From the NCBI GenBank assembly GCA_030847615.1, contig JAUMIR010000003.1, positions 76,518,001-76,582,000 of the forward strand: a DNA stretch of 64,000 nucleotides, in the 5' to 3' direction. Both the position numbers and the translations under genes were made by a program. This document shows, in pieces, positions 31,156 through 42,891 of this stretch (position 1 is the stretch's first letter; every line of letters begins with the position of its first letter). This DNA comes from Gambelia wislizenii (Eukaryota; Chordata; Lepidosauria; Squamata; Crotaphytidae). The notes under the pieces are model-generated. The model was not told where the DNA came from and made no database searches. It was given only the letters and a program-made list of their open reading frames with translations.

Positions 31156-31252
31156 CTCTATGTCCTGTATAATTTTGGGATAAAGTGCTCTGTAGAAGGA
31201 GTTTGGTGGTGCCATCCCATCGGGAGGCTTGTTTTTAAAAAGGTATTGCCCC
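31156..31252 (-). CDS. BTRC: BTRC exon, F-box to WD40 linker
   Basis: After a ctctcttgtag acceptor the minus strand completes Trp (TG|G) and reads [20 protein letters not shown] and [12 protein letters not shown], then gtaag. Equals human residues 212-244, the helical linker holding the F-box against the propeller. The [14 protein letters not shown] form is BTRC; FBXW11 is shorter here. One change from human as I recall: Asn225 is Met. Length 97 bp keeps the frame. Confidence 0.97.
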
Positions 31253-33219
31253 CTACAAGAGAGAAAGAAGGGAGAAATGAGGAGTAGCATTACTCGTAGA
31301 CTTGGCTATTTTGTACAGGGGTTGTAAGAGACTTGTAGCATTCCAGTTGCTGGACAGATAGAAAAAGCCGATCAGATATAGAACAGATGTTTTACTCTAC
31401 CACTCTCTAATACCATTGCTTTTAGACATGAGGCAGATTTAGCAGGTGCCTATCTAAATCTATAGTTTTTTTTTGTATTTTAAAAGGTGGAAGTAAAACT
31501 TTGTTAGTTGTTAGTGGGGAAGGGTAAGCAGGTAGGGAGTTTTCAAAGGAGAGTGACAGCAAAAATAAATAAATAAATAAATAAATAATCTCAGAGACCA
31601 GCACGTTCTCTACAATGTAATTGTTCCTAACCAAAAGTAAAAGTAATTAAGCAATCCACAGTGTGAGCAACTGTATTTTACTGCTGCCCCCAGGTTCTGG
31701 TAAACTGCTTTAATCTTTAACACAGTCTGGTTATGGAATGCACAGTCTACCGCCGGATTGTGAGAGAAGGGTGTAGGGGGCGGGGTGGTGGTGGTGGAGA
31801 TGGCAATGAATGGCAATCACTTCCTGCTGTGTCATTTTTAAAAATTTCACTTGTGAAAGTTAAGGAGTCAACAAACATTACAGAAGCTACAAATCCCATC
31901 TCGGGCATATTGCCTGGAAACAGTCCAGGAGAGATGGGCATAAGTGCCTCAGAGTATAATTCTGGCATCTGAGACATGGCATTTAGCCTAGACCATTGCA
32001 CTGCGCTGCCCTGCTTTCCCCTTCATTGCTATATTTCAGCAATACCTTGACAGTTTTTCCCCTCCCAACTAAGCTCTCCCTTGCTCTAAACCACTGACAA
32101 GCAATGTGTGGCCCTGAAGGCCCCTAAATGCAATCCTACAAAGTACCCCAAACCTCTCAAAACACACATTTATTTATAAATTTTAAAAATATGACCATAA
32201 CGCAGAAAATTTTCAGGCTGAAGTGGTCACTTTTGACATGCTAGAACACACTGGTGCAGTCTGCCAGGTGGGCACAAAGAGGAAAAATGGCCCCTGCCTC
32301 CTGTGAAGTTGCACACCTCTACTTCAAACCTTGAAGTTTCTTTACATGAGAGGTATCCTGTAATGTGAAAGGTGAACAACACTCACAAGGCTCATAATAA
32401 GTGATCTGAATCTTCAATGAATACAACACAATCCAAAGTAAGGATTATATATACATAAATTTCTTTTATCATTTTATTTATTTATTCATTCATTTATGCA
32501 TGCTTTGGGGTTCTCCAGATCAAATAATGTAGAATCATCATCTCTTTTTATTACTGTGAAGATAGAAACTTCTAAATTTAAATACTAAGATTATTTTAGA
32601 ATTCTGGAAAATATATTGATAAATAAAACACTCAGCTAGGTTACTAAGTGATTTATTGCCAGTGTATCTATAAGGTATTATACTGAAATATAGTAACTTA
32701 CATTATGGGATTTTGACAGCCTGATACTAATTTATTGCCTTTTTGGTGCTGGGAACCAAAAGAAGACACATCAGACTATGTTATTTGATTATTCCTTTGT
32801 AACCATAATATGTCAGTCTTGTTACATCCACTGATCAATCAATAAAAATAGTGAAGTGTGACATAAGGGGGAAAACATGTGATTTATAAACATTTCAAAC
32901 AAACATAACCCTAAGCCCTGATAATATTTCAAGAGTTATAATACAAATGTGATGCCTTGCCTAACAGAGTAATCAGGCTTTGCCAGTTCATTGTCTAGTA
33001 ACCTCCTCTAAACAAACAATGTTATCTACTGCACAGTGGCAGAGGTGATACTGTTGATGCAATAGTTTTTGTCCCTAATGAGAATCAAAGTGAGACCAGG
33101 TTTTGGACTGTAGCCTGGAATATATCATAAGTAAACTGTGCCATTTTCTATGGCTTTGGAAGTGTATTATTTTTGTATGCTGGGAACAGAACTTTAAGCA
33201 ATAAATTTCTGTTTATAGG
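31253..33219. other. BTRC intron, unassigned; (AAAT)n at 31561-31588
   Basis: A tetranucleotide (aaat)n tract interrupts otherwise unassigned AT-rich DNA. About 32090-32300 contains atgtgtggccctgaagg and cagtctgccaggtgggc, possibly a decayed hAT-type element. Not firm. Confidence 0.4.
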
Positions 33220-33881
33220 AGTATAGTGTCTAGATCAAGGGAAGTAATAGTGCCACTCTATTCTGCTTTGATCAGACCTCACCTGGAATACTATGTCTAG
33301 TTTTGGGCACCACAATTCAAGAAGGATATTGACAAGCTGGAACGTGTGCAGAGGAGAGCAACCAAAATGGTGGGAGGTCTGGAAGCCATGCCCTATGAGG
33401 AGCAGCTTAGGGAATTGGGCATGTTTAGCCTGGAGAAGAGAAGGTTAAGAAGTGACATGATAGTCATGTTTAAATATTTGAAGGGATGTCATAATGAGGA
33501 TGGAGCAAGCTTGTTTTCTGCTGCATCAGAGACTAGGACATGGAGCAATGGATTCAAACTACAGGAAAAGAGATTCAACCGAAACATTAGGAAGAACTTC
33601 CTGACAGTAAGAGCTGTCTGTCAGTGGAATGCACTGCCTCAGTGGATTCAAACTACAGGAAAAGAGATTCAACCGAAACATTAGGAAGAACTTCCTGACA
33701 GTAAGAGCTATCTGTCAGTGGAATGCACTGCCTCAGAGTGTGATGGAGTCTCCTTCTTTAGAGGTTTAAAAACAGGGGCTAGATGGCCATCTGTCAGGAG
33801 TGCTTTGACTGGGGTATTCCTGCATGGCAGGGGGTTGGACTAGAAGGCCCTTGTGGTCTCTTCCAACTCTAGGATTCTGTG
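33220..33881 (+). mobile_element. CR1 LINE 3' end with internal duplication
   Basis: Plus-strand translation gives the CR1 ORF2 C-terminus: LERVQRRATKMVGGLEAMPY-like, [40 protein letters not shown] and VRAVCQWNALPQ, followed by a 3' UTR ending caactctaggattctgtg. The copy is 5'-truncated and carries a 94-bp tandem duplication (see 33549-33736), unlike the copies at 50807 and 51617. It is not functional. Confidence 0.88.
33549..33736. repeat. 94-bp tandem duplication inside CR1
   Basis: Bases 33549-33642 and 33643-33736 are adjacent copies starting tggattcaaactacagg and ending gcactgcctcag, differing at one position (gctgtctg versus gctatctg). The other CR1 copies in the window have this segment once. 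Confidence 0.95.
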
Positions 33882-34741
33882 TTAGCATCCTGAAGGTACT
33901 AGAAGAAAAACATTACGATTACTGCTCACACATTGTATTAATATGCTGTATAATGCGTTAGCTATGAGCCACCAACTATTCCATGGTTGGGTGTCAACTG
34001 ACTTCTCAAACTGGGCCATATATTACTTACGGAATACTGCAGCTGCAGAACCAGCCTTGTTTGTTCTTAATGTTATTATGAAAAAAGCTGTCTGAGTACT
34101 TCTGGTAATCAATGCTAATACTAGCTGCATTTTAGATACTTTAAAAGACCTAAAAACATTTAATAAACATTATTTGCCCCCATAAATTATAGCATCCCTA
34201 GTGTCAAAGCTCTTAACAGAATTTGCACTTGCAGGTTTGCAGCCTTATTATTTTTCCTAAACATTTAATAACAGTTAAAATGCCTTAGCTGTCATTTTTC
34301 TCTTGTTTACTTTATGAAATATTCATACCCAACTGTCTCACAGACAACATACCAGCAAGGTCCCTGGAAGAGAAAATTGTATATTAAGGGAATTACCCCA
34401 GAGAGGGAAGCATCTAATGAAATGTTAAGCCATAGACCTGGGTTAAGTCATGTGTAACAGAAAGACTATTCTAGTTGATTAAATAATTCATCTGAACTTC
34501 TGAGTCCTTGTCCTCAGTAGTCTGTATTCTGGGTTTTGTGACTGAAAATGAAACAAATCTCTAATTGCAAAAATCTATTAAGAAAACAAAATGACTTGTA
34601 AAACACACTTACCTTTGGCTTCTAGACATTATCTACTATCTATACAACTAGTCACTATATCTACTCTCTACACAATTATGCCAGCTCATGGGCTGCCTTT
34701 GCAACTACTGAATTTTCAATAACCATTATATATACTGTATA
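33882..34741. other. BTRC intron, repeat-poor AT-rich block
   Basis: About 34000-34330 is free of recognisable repeats and could be old unique or conserved sequence. No coding signal. Confidence 0.4.
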
Positions 34742-34972
34742 CTGTTGTCCCTTTGTATCCACAGATTTGGTATCCACGGATTTAAGTATTCACGGCTTAA
34801 AAATATTCTTTAAAAAAATAATAATCCAAAAAGCAAACCTTGATTTTGTCATCTTACATAAGGAATGCCATTTTGCTGTGCCATTGCATATAATGGGACT
34901 TGATTATTCACGGATTTTGGTATCCACGGGGGGTCATGGAACCAAACCCCACCGAATATGAAGGGACAACTG
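34742..34972. mobile_element. Tigger/pogo-like MITE, subfamily B
   Basis: Same family as 8392-8620, opposite orientation. Ends ctgttgtccctttgtatcc and (inverse) agggacaactg, with TA on both sides. Shares gattttggtatccacgg and aaagcaaaccttgatttt. Confidence 0.85.
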
Positions 34973-35190
34973 TATTAATAAGAAGAAAGAATGTGACATT
35001 TATGTTTTTCTAAGGTGAACATAGTAACTGAGTGGACTTTATCTTTGGATTAGGCATTTCCCCTTAATTAGGAGGAAGGTCTAATAATGTAGTTGCTCCT
35101 TCTAGTGGAGGGGCTCTTCTCCTTCCACTTCCACTAGAGCAGAAGAATGGAAGAACTCATCAAGCCTATAATTAATGACAAAAACTTGTT

Positions 35191-36194
35191 ACTGTATATT
35201 CCGGCATATAAGACACCCTCCCCCAATTTCAAACCAAAAATCTAGGGTTAGGCATATATTCGCCATATAAGACCACCCCCCAATTTGGCTGGCTGGCTGA
35301 CTGGCTGGGGGAGCCTTGCCAGCTGATCCTCTTTCTTTCCCAACTCACGAGGATCTCCTTGTGAGTTGGGAAAGTGAACAGGATCAGCTGGCAGGGCTCT
35401 CCCAGCCAGCCAGCCGCAACATTTGCCCCTCTCTTCAACCTTCCAGTCAAACTTGACTCGAAGGTGGAGGAAAGGGGTGAAAATGCCCAGTTTGCCTCAG
35501 CAGCCCCCTTCCCTCCGTCTGGGCTCCCTTCGGAAGGGGGCCAAGGCAGGGGAATCGGGGCCACCGAGCCAAACTGCTAGATTCGCCCCCTCTCCCCACC
35601 TTCAAGGAAGGTGGGGAGAAGGGTTGAAAATGCCCCATTTGGCTCCGCAGCCCCGATCCCTCCGTCTGGTCTCCCTTCCCAAGGGAGCCAAGGCAGGGGA
35701 AGCGGGGCGGCTGAGCCAAACCGCTAGATTCGCAATCTAGTGGTTTGGCTCAGTGGCCCTGCTTCCCCTGCCTCGGCTCCCTTGGGAAGGGAGGCCAGAC
35801 AGAGGGATCGGGGCTGCGGAGCCAAACGGGGCACTTTTGCCCTTTTCCCCCACCTTCAAGGTAGGTGGGGGAAAAGGGCGAATCTAGCGGTTTGCCTCTG
35901 CCGCTGAACACAGAGGTGATCCAGCGGCAGCCGCGGCAAACCACAACGTTCGCCCCCCTCCTCTGTGTTCTCTTGCTCCCCAAAGGGGGAGAAGGCAGAG
36001 GATGGGGGCGAATGAACTGCTAAACACTTTGCTTCACCCCCCACCCCATCTCCTGCCTCTTTGCTCCGTTTGCGAAGTGGCAGGAGGATAGGTAGGCGGG
36101 CGAAGCAAAGTATATCCGGCATATAAGACGACCCTCAATTTTGGAGGGCATTTTTGAGTGCTCAAAAGTCGTCTTATACGCCAGAATATACGGT
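35191..36194. mobile_element. 1-kb GC-rich multi-hairpin DNA transposon (hAT-like)
   Basis: Ends actgtatattccggcatata and (inverse) accgtatattctggcgtata form terminal inverted repeats. The flanks aacttgtt (35183-35190) and aacttgga (36195-36202) match at six of eight bases, compatible with a hAT-type 8-bp duplication. The interior is very G+C-rich and holds several inverted pairs: about 35287-35346 with 35361-35414, a foldback centred near 35732, and a perfect 16-bp stem at 35842-35880. Both ends carry a second copy of the terminal motif. No transposase frame is recognisable. Confidence 0.75.
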
Positions 36195-36905
36195 AACTTG
36201 GAGACAGATGGACTGGGAGTAAGACATTTTTTATTCACCCCTCATGGTCCAGTAAGGTATTGTAATATTGCTCTGGGCCCCCATGGTATGGGCTCTGAGA
36301 GTCATAATTTCTTCCCAAAATGTTGTCTGCTGCTGTATCCTTCAAGTGTTTCACATCTTGCCATGATAATATGAGGTGGGATTCTAGGAGTGGAGTTTCT
36401 TGGTGTGGCCAGTTCACCCTGACAAAATGGGGAAGTATACACACCACTTACTGAGTCTTCCTGCTGTTGAAAAGTCCTATCCCCGAGTGTGAGGAAGAGA
36501 AGATGCATTTGATTTTAAAACATAACAGTGCTGAGTTCTTAGGAGTGCCGCTAGAACACAAACTCTATCATTAGGCAAGCCAGTCAAAGGTTGATGTGGG
36601 GAGAGGGAGAGCCAACTTCTTGACAGAGTAGACCTTGAGTAGAACTTACTAGACCTTGCCTCCTGACCTGTTCCTGAGCTACTTACTCCCGAAGCTTCTG
36701 AAACACTTTTGGAGTTAACAGGAAACAGTTATTCTCAGAGAACTGTCTAAGGGAAAGGAATATGTGTCAGAATTTAAACACCCTACCCTAATTTTCAGGT
36801 AAAATGAAACTGCAGACCACACCATTTAATTACCAAGTTATTATAAATCACTGGAATCTAATTCTTTGACTGAGCAAAGGGAAAATACATATATGATGCT
36901 CTCAC
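36195..36905. other. BTRC intron, nothing recognised
   Basis: Flanks the donor of the F-box exon. No repeat or coding signal that I can name. Confidence 0.5.
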
Positions 36906-37092
36906 CATCCTCGCCGTTCTGCCAAACCCCTCCATAACAAGTCTGTCCGGACCATCCTCTCAATCAGCTTCTTCCACAGCATGCCATCAGATGTCACCCG
37001 GTACCATTCCTTGCACACCAGCTCAACAGCACACAAAGATTTTGCATCCAGGTATGACAGGATATTCTCTGCAATGTGGTCCAGGCCTCGAG
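36906..37092 (-). CDS. BTRC: BTRC exon, F-box
   Basis: After tcttccag the minus strand completes Ala (G|CT) and reads [61 protein letters not shown] and two bases of Trp, then gtgag. It equals human residues 150-212. This is the F-box, which docks the protein to SKP1 in the SCF ubiquitin ligase. Two changes from human as I recall: Ala172 to Val, inside the F-box, and Ser201 to Leu just after it. The 187-bp length and phases (1 to 2) agree with both neighbours. Identity is certain. Confidence 0.97.
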
Positions 37093-37671
37093 CTGGAAGA
37101 AAAGTCAGGCTGTGAGCACTTGGGAGCTCACAAACACTCTATGACTGTTAAGAACACATTTTCATCCTTAGCATTCCTTGCTCCCTTCCCTCCTATTATA
37201 GAGCTGGGATGATCAAGCAGAAAATAGTCTCTTGCGAAGTTCAGAAACCAGCAGCTTTTTTGGGATAAGAAACAGAAAAACATTAAAGATAATAAAGAAT
37301 CAGGCAAGCCATTCCAATTTATTTCTATGGGTTTTAGCACTGGGGGATGTTCTATGGAAGGCTTTTCTCTCTTGATGATGTAGCCCCCCAAATCTTGCTA
37401 TATTAGGGCTATTTCTCATTTTGCTACTACAGCTGTTCTTGCAGTCCAACAGCTCAAAAGCTGCTTTTTGCTAATACAAGAGCTTCTTGATGTACTGAAG
37501 AACAAACCACACACACACAAACTCCTAACATGCATCCTGAAGGAAATGGTACCTGTATATGTATGTGTGTTGTCCTTGTGTGTATGTGTTAAGACTGTCT
37601 TCACAAAGAGTAAATTTTAAAAAAATTACTGATGCCATTTATTTTGCCAGAATGAAGAAAACATGCAATCA
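37093..37671. other. BTRC intron, nothing recognised
   Basis: A short (CA)n/(TG)n-rich patch lies at about 37510-37590. No other structure. Confidence 0.5.
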
Positions 37672-37945
37672 AATACAGGTCTCCCACATCCCATCATGTG
37701 CAAAGAACCAATATCCATGATTTCAGTTAAAAAATAAGGACACATACCATAGAGTTGCATTGGAAAATGCTTAGAGAGGCGTCTTCTCTAGGATTTGCTA
37801 GCTCCTCCAACACAACTCTATGGTATGTTTGTACCAGAAGTCCTTTATTTTAATATGGTTTGCTATTATCCATGGTTTCCTGTATCCATGGTAAGTCTAG
37901 GAACTGAACCCCTGTGGGTACGAGGGGGTGACCTGTACTGCAAAT
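37672..37945. mobile_element. Tigger/pogo-like MITE, subfamily A (diverged)
   Basis: Shares the organisation of 6947-7183: accatagagttgcattggaaaatgc, an inverse caacacaactctatggtat, and ttatccatggtttcctgtatcc, bounded by acaggtctccc and (inverse) ggtgacctgt. It is more diverged than the others. Confidence 0.55.
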
Positions 37946-38208
37946 AGCAAACATCTTCCAACACAGCCAATAGAATAGCCTGTGATGCTTGCTGATGTTT
38001 AAAGAAAGATGGTGGGGAGGGGGACACTGACTAACATATAAAACAAACATTGCATTCATAAACTGATTAAAATCATGTAAGTAGAAATGGATTCACCTTG
38101 GGCTACTTGAACTGGCTAGGTTCCTCCACTAAATTACTGGCCTCCACTCAAGCCTAATATACGTAGTCCCACCCCCCTGAAGAATAAGAGGCCTCAAATA
38201 TATCTCAT

Positions 38209-38450
38209 GGGAGCCACCGTAGTGTAGTAGCTTGAGCACTGGACTACAACTCTGGAGAACAAGTTCAAATCCTCACTCGGCCATGGAAACCTACTGGGTG
38301 ACCTTGGGCAAGTCACACTCTCTCAGCTTCAGAGGAAGGCAACGGCAAACCCCCTATGAACAAAAATTGCTGAGAAAACCCTGTGACAGGTTTGCTTTAG
38401 GACCACTATGAGTTGGAAATAACTTGAAGGCATGCAACAACAAAAACAAA
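38209..38450 (+). mobile_element. tRNA-derived SINE, full length
   Basis: Head ggagccaccgtagtgtagta with a degenerate A box, a B box near agttcaaatcctc, the core ctgggtgaccttgggcaagt, gaggaaggcaacggcaaacc, and the tail gttggaaataacttgaagg followed by a CAA-rich end. It is the best copy of this family in the window. Confidence 0.8.
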
Positions 38451-39532
38451 ATATGTCTCACTAATAAAGCTTCACTTCATTGCTTCTATGATACAGATGA
38501 AATATGGAGACAGCCAAGAGGTTGTCTCCACCAGCCAAATTTGTACAGATATACAATAGGCCAAACACTGTACTAACATGGTTGATAGAAAGTTTTTCTA
38601 AACTAAAAAATAAAGGCATTAAGAGCTCAGCATTTTTTAAAAAGAAATTCTATGAGAAGACCAAAGATACTATAGTAGATGCACAAATGCATCTACTATT
38701 CTATAAATATTCATCAGAAGTCACTTTCATAGCTCTATATTTACCTTGCTCCAAACCAAGGTATGTTTGTGTCAGAGAGACCACAAAGAACTACATTTTA
38801 CCAGCAAGAAGTAGAAAACAGCTTTCTTGAATTTTGAAATAAATGAGCAAACAGAAGAAGATAATGACAGGTGTATCAAGAGACTAGATGTCCAAGATAC
38901 AGAACAAACATGAGATCAGATTGTCACCTACAAAAATATGAGAAGGGGTCACAGGGATATTAAGTTTGAGAAAACTGCCATATATTGGGTCAGACCACTA
39001 GTCCCTCAAGCTAAGTACTATCTGTACAAAGGGTGGAAATCATGTGGCTGCCAAAGACGCTGTCAGCTATAACTCCCAGTATTTTTTACTATTGGTTATG
39101 CAGACTAGGGCTGCTGGAAATTGCAGCCCAGCAGCATCTGAAGGGACACATAATTGCCAATCTGCTTTAGGATGGGCAACTGGTAGCATCCAGTTGTTGT
39201 TGCACTGCAATTCTCAGCAGCTCTAGTCAGCATAGCCAAAGGTCAGGAAAAGTGGGAACTGCATTCCAACAAGATATGGAAGGCCACGAGCTGCCCACTG
39301 TGGTCTACAGAAACAAGGAGTAGATCTTTCCCATTCCAATTCTGAGATGCCAGGGGCTTATCACTGCATGCAAAACATATGCATTACCACTGAGCTATGG
39401 ATTTTTTGATGTCTCTCTCTGTGTGTGTTAAGGCTGTTAAGCTGAACTTAAACACCTGCAAATATTCTCAACATGATACTTTTCATATGTGGTTCTCTGT
39501 AACATGAAAATGGTACAGACAATCCTAAATCA
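38451..39532. other. BTRC intron with a short perfect hairpin and SINE debris
   Basis: Atagtagatgca (38672-38683) and tgcatctactat (38688-38699) form a 12-bp perfect stem with a 4-base loop. About 39050-39250 contains caactcccagt/gggctgctggaaattgcag segments resembling the MITE at 39533. About 39300-39405 (gatgccagg...gcattaccactgagctatgg) is an antisense tRNA-type SINE fragment. Confidence 0.45.
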
Positions 39533-39662
39533 GGGGTGGGAAACCTGTGGCCCTCCAGATGTTGGACCATAGTTCTCATTATTCTCTCACCACAGGCCAT
39601 GTGGCTGATGGGAGGTAGAATCCATTATCATCTGGATGGCCATAAATTGTCCACTCCTGGGC
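39533..39662. mobile_element. Short hAT-type MITE
   Basis: Left end caggggtgggaaacctgtgg with ccctccagatgttgg. Right part catctggatggcc...ccactcctg is its imperfect inverse. The two ends meet in gggaggtagaatcc/gttctcattattc. The CAGGGGTGGG...CCACCCCTG type is a common reptile and bird MITE. Confidence 0.65.
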
Positions 39663-40369
39663 TAAATGCAAACAGAATATAGGAGTTTGTCTGCATGAAG
39701 TACACAGACAGATTTAGAGGGTGCAGGCTTTCTTGAATTGAGGAAATGCTTCTGCCAAGACTAGGGGGGCTGTGAGTGGGAGTTCTGGGGAATTATAGCT
39801 TCTCATGTGCATCTACCAAACATGAGCTACTGGGTTTTCTGAGTGGGCAGATTATAGACCAATCTATTTGCAAGGATACTTTAGCTGCTTGATTGAGTCC
39901 ATCCTCCCCCAGTTTGGGAAAGAGTCAAACATGCTAGATTAGCACTGCAGGCAGGTTTTGGCCCTGCAAGTAAAAAGCTACTGCACGTCTGGAATAAGAT
40001 CAAATGCTTCATTTCCTGCTCTCTTTACAGCTGCCCAAAAAACTGAGCTTCATTTGTCCACCAGACAGGCTGAGCATAGGAAGCAATAAATGCAATTTGG
40101 GCCATCTGAGGTCACATGTCTACACTTAAGCAGAGAGACACAGTGAGGTGCCTATCACATGATTCTTATCAGAGCCCATGCTATTCACCATGTACTCAAT
40201 CTTTGCTGCTGACAGCAGATAAGCAAAGGACCTCATAATGAGCTTCTTATGCATCCAAATTGTTTTTGTTCTCTTCTTCCATGGTTTATGGAAAAATTCA
40301 TTGAGCATATATTTTTAAAATATAACTTTTGAGAGATAATTCTCTCAAAATTATACACCAAAATGTGGG

Positions 40370-42075
40370 GCAATAATAATAATAATAATAATAATTTTAT
40401 CCCGCCCCTCTGTTAAAAACAATCAGGGCGGCTTACAAAAATTAAAATACCAATACAGATTAAAATCCCCAAACGCCACCCACCCCAACCCTCCCCCATA
40501 AAAAGACATTAAACCAAAATACATTAAAAACAACTGATCTAAAATCACATTAAAATAATAAATAATAAATAAGCAGCAGACTAAAAAGGGCCAGGAGCTC
40601 CTGAGGCTGGGAACTAATTAGGAAAGGCCTGCCGGAAGAGATCCATCTTTAGTGCTTTTTTAAAGCTACTCAGGCTCGTCATCTGACAGATCTCGTTCGG
40701 CAGGCCATTCCACAATTTGGGGGCGATTACCGAAAAGGCCCTCTGGGAGGTTGCAGACAGCCTAGATTTTTGTGGCTGAAGCAAATTCCTCCCAGAGGAC
40801 CAGAGTGCGCGGGGAGGATTGTATGGGAGGAGGCGGTTCTGAAGATAAGTTGGACCCAAGCCATTTAGGGCTTTAAAGGTAATAACCAACACCTTATACT
40901 GGGCCCGGAAACTGATAGGCAGCCAGTGGAGAGATTTTAATACTGGAGTTATATGGTCTCTCCGAGATGTTCCCGAGATCACTCTGGCTGCCATATTTTG
41001 TACCAACTGAAGTTTCCGGACCAGGCATGAGGGTAGCCCCATGTAGAGCGCACTGCAGAAATCCAGATGAGAGGTTACCAGCGCGTGCACCAGTCTCGAG
41101 GTCCTTTACTTCCAGGAAAGGGCGCAGCTGGCGTATCAGCCGAAGCTGATAACAGGCACTCCTGACCGTCGCATTCACCTGACTAGTCATCTGAAGCGAT
41201 GAATCAAGGAGCACCCCTAGACTGCGAACACAGTCCTTAACGGAGAGTGTGACCCCGTCCAGGACTGGAGGTTGCAACCTAACTCCTGGTTTTGGGACAG
41301 TGAGCACCTCCGTTTTGTCCCGATTTAATCTCAATCTGTTTTTCCTCATCCAGCCCATTACTGCTTTAAGACAATCATTAAGAGGAGAGACGCCATTGGA
41401 ATTCGAGGCCGATGATCGGGACAAGGAGAAATAGATCTGGGTGTCATCAGTGTACTGATAACACCCAGCCCCATAACTCCGAATAATCTCACCCAGCGGC
41501 TTCATATAGATGTTAAACAACATCGGGGACAGGATGGCACCTTGCGGAACGCCACAAGTAAGCTCCTTTCTGCTGGAGCAGCTGTCCTGAGCAGCACACC
41601 CTCTGGGACCTGCCCGAGAGGAAGGACCGGAACCACTGGAGCACAGTGCCTCCGATTCCTAACCCACTCAGGCGATCCAAGAGGATGCTATGATCTATCG
41701 TATCAAAAGCCGCTGAGAGGTCTAAAAGCACCAACAGGGTCACACTACCCCTGTCGATGCTTAGACACAGGTCATCTGTCAAGGCAACCATGGCAGTCTC
41801 AACTCCAAATCCTGTCCTAAAGCCAATTTGAAATGGGTCTAGATAATCAGTTTCATCCAAGACCACTTGGAGTTGAAGCGCAACTGCCCTCTCAATCACT
41901 TTGCTCAAGAATGGTAACGTAGAAACCGGCCTATAGTTGTTCATGTCCAGGGGATCCAAGGAAGGTTTTTTCAGGAGTGGCCTAACCGCCGCTTCCTTTA
42001 AACAGGATGGAACACACCCTTCTCTGAGGGATGCATTGATGAAGAGGATACGGGTTATTAAAATAAAAAACAAAC
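40370..42075 (-). mobile_element. L2 LINE, 5'-truncated, frameshifted reverse transcriptase
   Basis: The minus strand encodes most of an L2 reverse transcriptase. [58 protein letters not shown] and [11 protein letters not shown] come first; then, after a shift of frame near 41565, [20 protein letters not shown], the catalytic CYQYTDDTQIY, and LNRDKTEVL. After a second shift near 41105 come LVTSHLDFCSALYMGL, LKSLHWLPI and FKALNGLGPTYL. The 3' UTR ends in a (TAA)n tail (rc, 40372-40396). YTDD replaces the usual YADD. Two frameshifts and the missing 5' half make it inactive, but it is the youngest-looking L2 here. Confidence 0.9.
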
Positions 42076-42164
42076 TAATGAGGAGAAATCAAACAGCATA
42101 CTGCTTAGTAAACAAGACAAACTGCACTTATAACTGGAAATACAGGAAATCCAAACCAAGAGAT

Positions 42165-42420
42165 ACAGTAAGATCACTGTACCCACTGATTCATTATCCA
42201 CTGATTCAATTATCCACAGGACACAAAGCAGCACACCTACCATAGAGTCTTCCTAGAAAATGTGTCCGCTCTAGCCATTTTCTAGGTCCTCCTAGGCAAC
42301 TCTATGGTATTTTAAACTGGAAGTCCCATTATTTTAAATGGTGTTCACTATTATCCACGGTTTTCAGTATCCATGTACCCCCCCCTGAACCAATCCCCAG
42401 TGGATACAGGGGTCCTACTG
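42165..42420. mobile_element. Tigger/pogo-like MITE, subfamily A
   Basis: Right end ggatacaggggtcctactg followed by TA; left end (ta)cagtaagatcac. Shares caccataga-type, attttctaggtcctcc and gtgttcactattatcc blocks with 6947-7183 in the opposite orientation. Confidence 0.7.
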
Positions 42421-42659
42421 TATGTTCACCCCCCCCCCAGGGCACACACACACTTAACTACCAGTAACTTTCTCCAGTCCAATCGATCTGAAACTCCCCT
42501 TGTAACTTGGAGGCTCTGAAGCAACTGCTAATTATGAAAGACATCTATGGCCTTTTACAATGTACTCAAACTTGTCCAAACTAATTTAAAATTCTGGTGG
42601 AAAACAGACACTGAAACATCAAGAGCAACACACCTCCTTCTACGATCCCACTCCAATAC

Positions 42660-42891
42660 CTGGTAGTGCTGTGATGAAGTCCCTCTGTAACATAGGCTTG
42701 AGATATGAGTTGATATGTCCATGCTGATAGTGACACATCTGGGAGATGAGATGCTCCACAAATTCCACTTGGTCAGACTCTGACCACTGCTCAAAATACT
42801 TGATGCAGAGTTCCTTTTCCTTTTCATAGCTTGCAGATAGCTTCCTTTGCTTGGGCACAATCATGCTTGAAGTGCCATTGGCAAGTTTTGT
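42660..42891 (-). CDS. BTRC: BTRC exon, dimerisation region before the F-box
   Basis: After a cttatgtag acceptor (42893-42892) the minus strand reads [77 protein letters not shown] and one base of Ala, then gtatt (42659-42655). Equals human residues 73-150. This helical D-domain mediates beta-TrCP dimerisation and precedes the F-box. Val102 is Ile, a mild change. The internal ATG at 42864 is Met82, not a start, because TKLANGTSS upstream is also conserved and joined to an acceptor. Exons for residues 1-72 were not found up to 64000. Confidence 0.97.

Noticed and set aside
31096..31290. Full open frame around the BTRC linker exon as a gene
   Set aside because: Its ends are intron translations; only 31156-31252 between AG and GT is exon.
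42640..42864. Reading MIVPKQRKL at 42864 as the start of a protein
   Set aside because: TKLANGTSS upstream is conserved BTRC sequence joined to a splice acceptor, and the downstream end of the raw frame reads through the donor into the intron.
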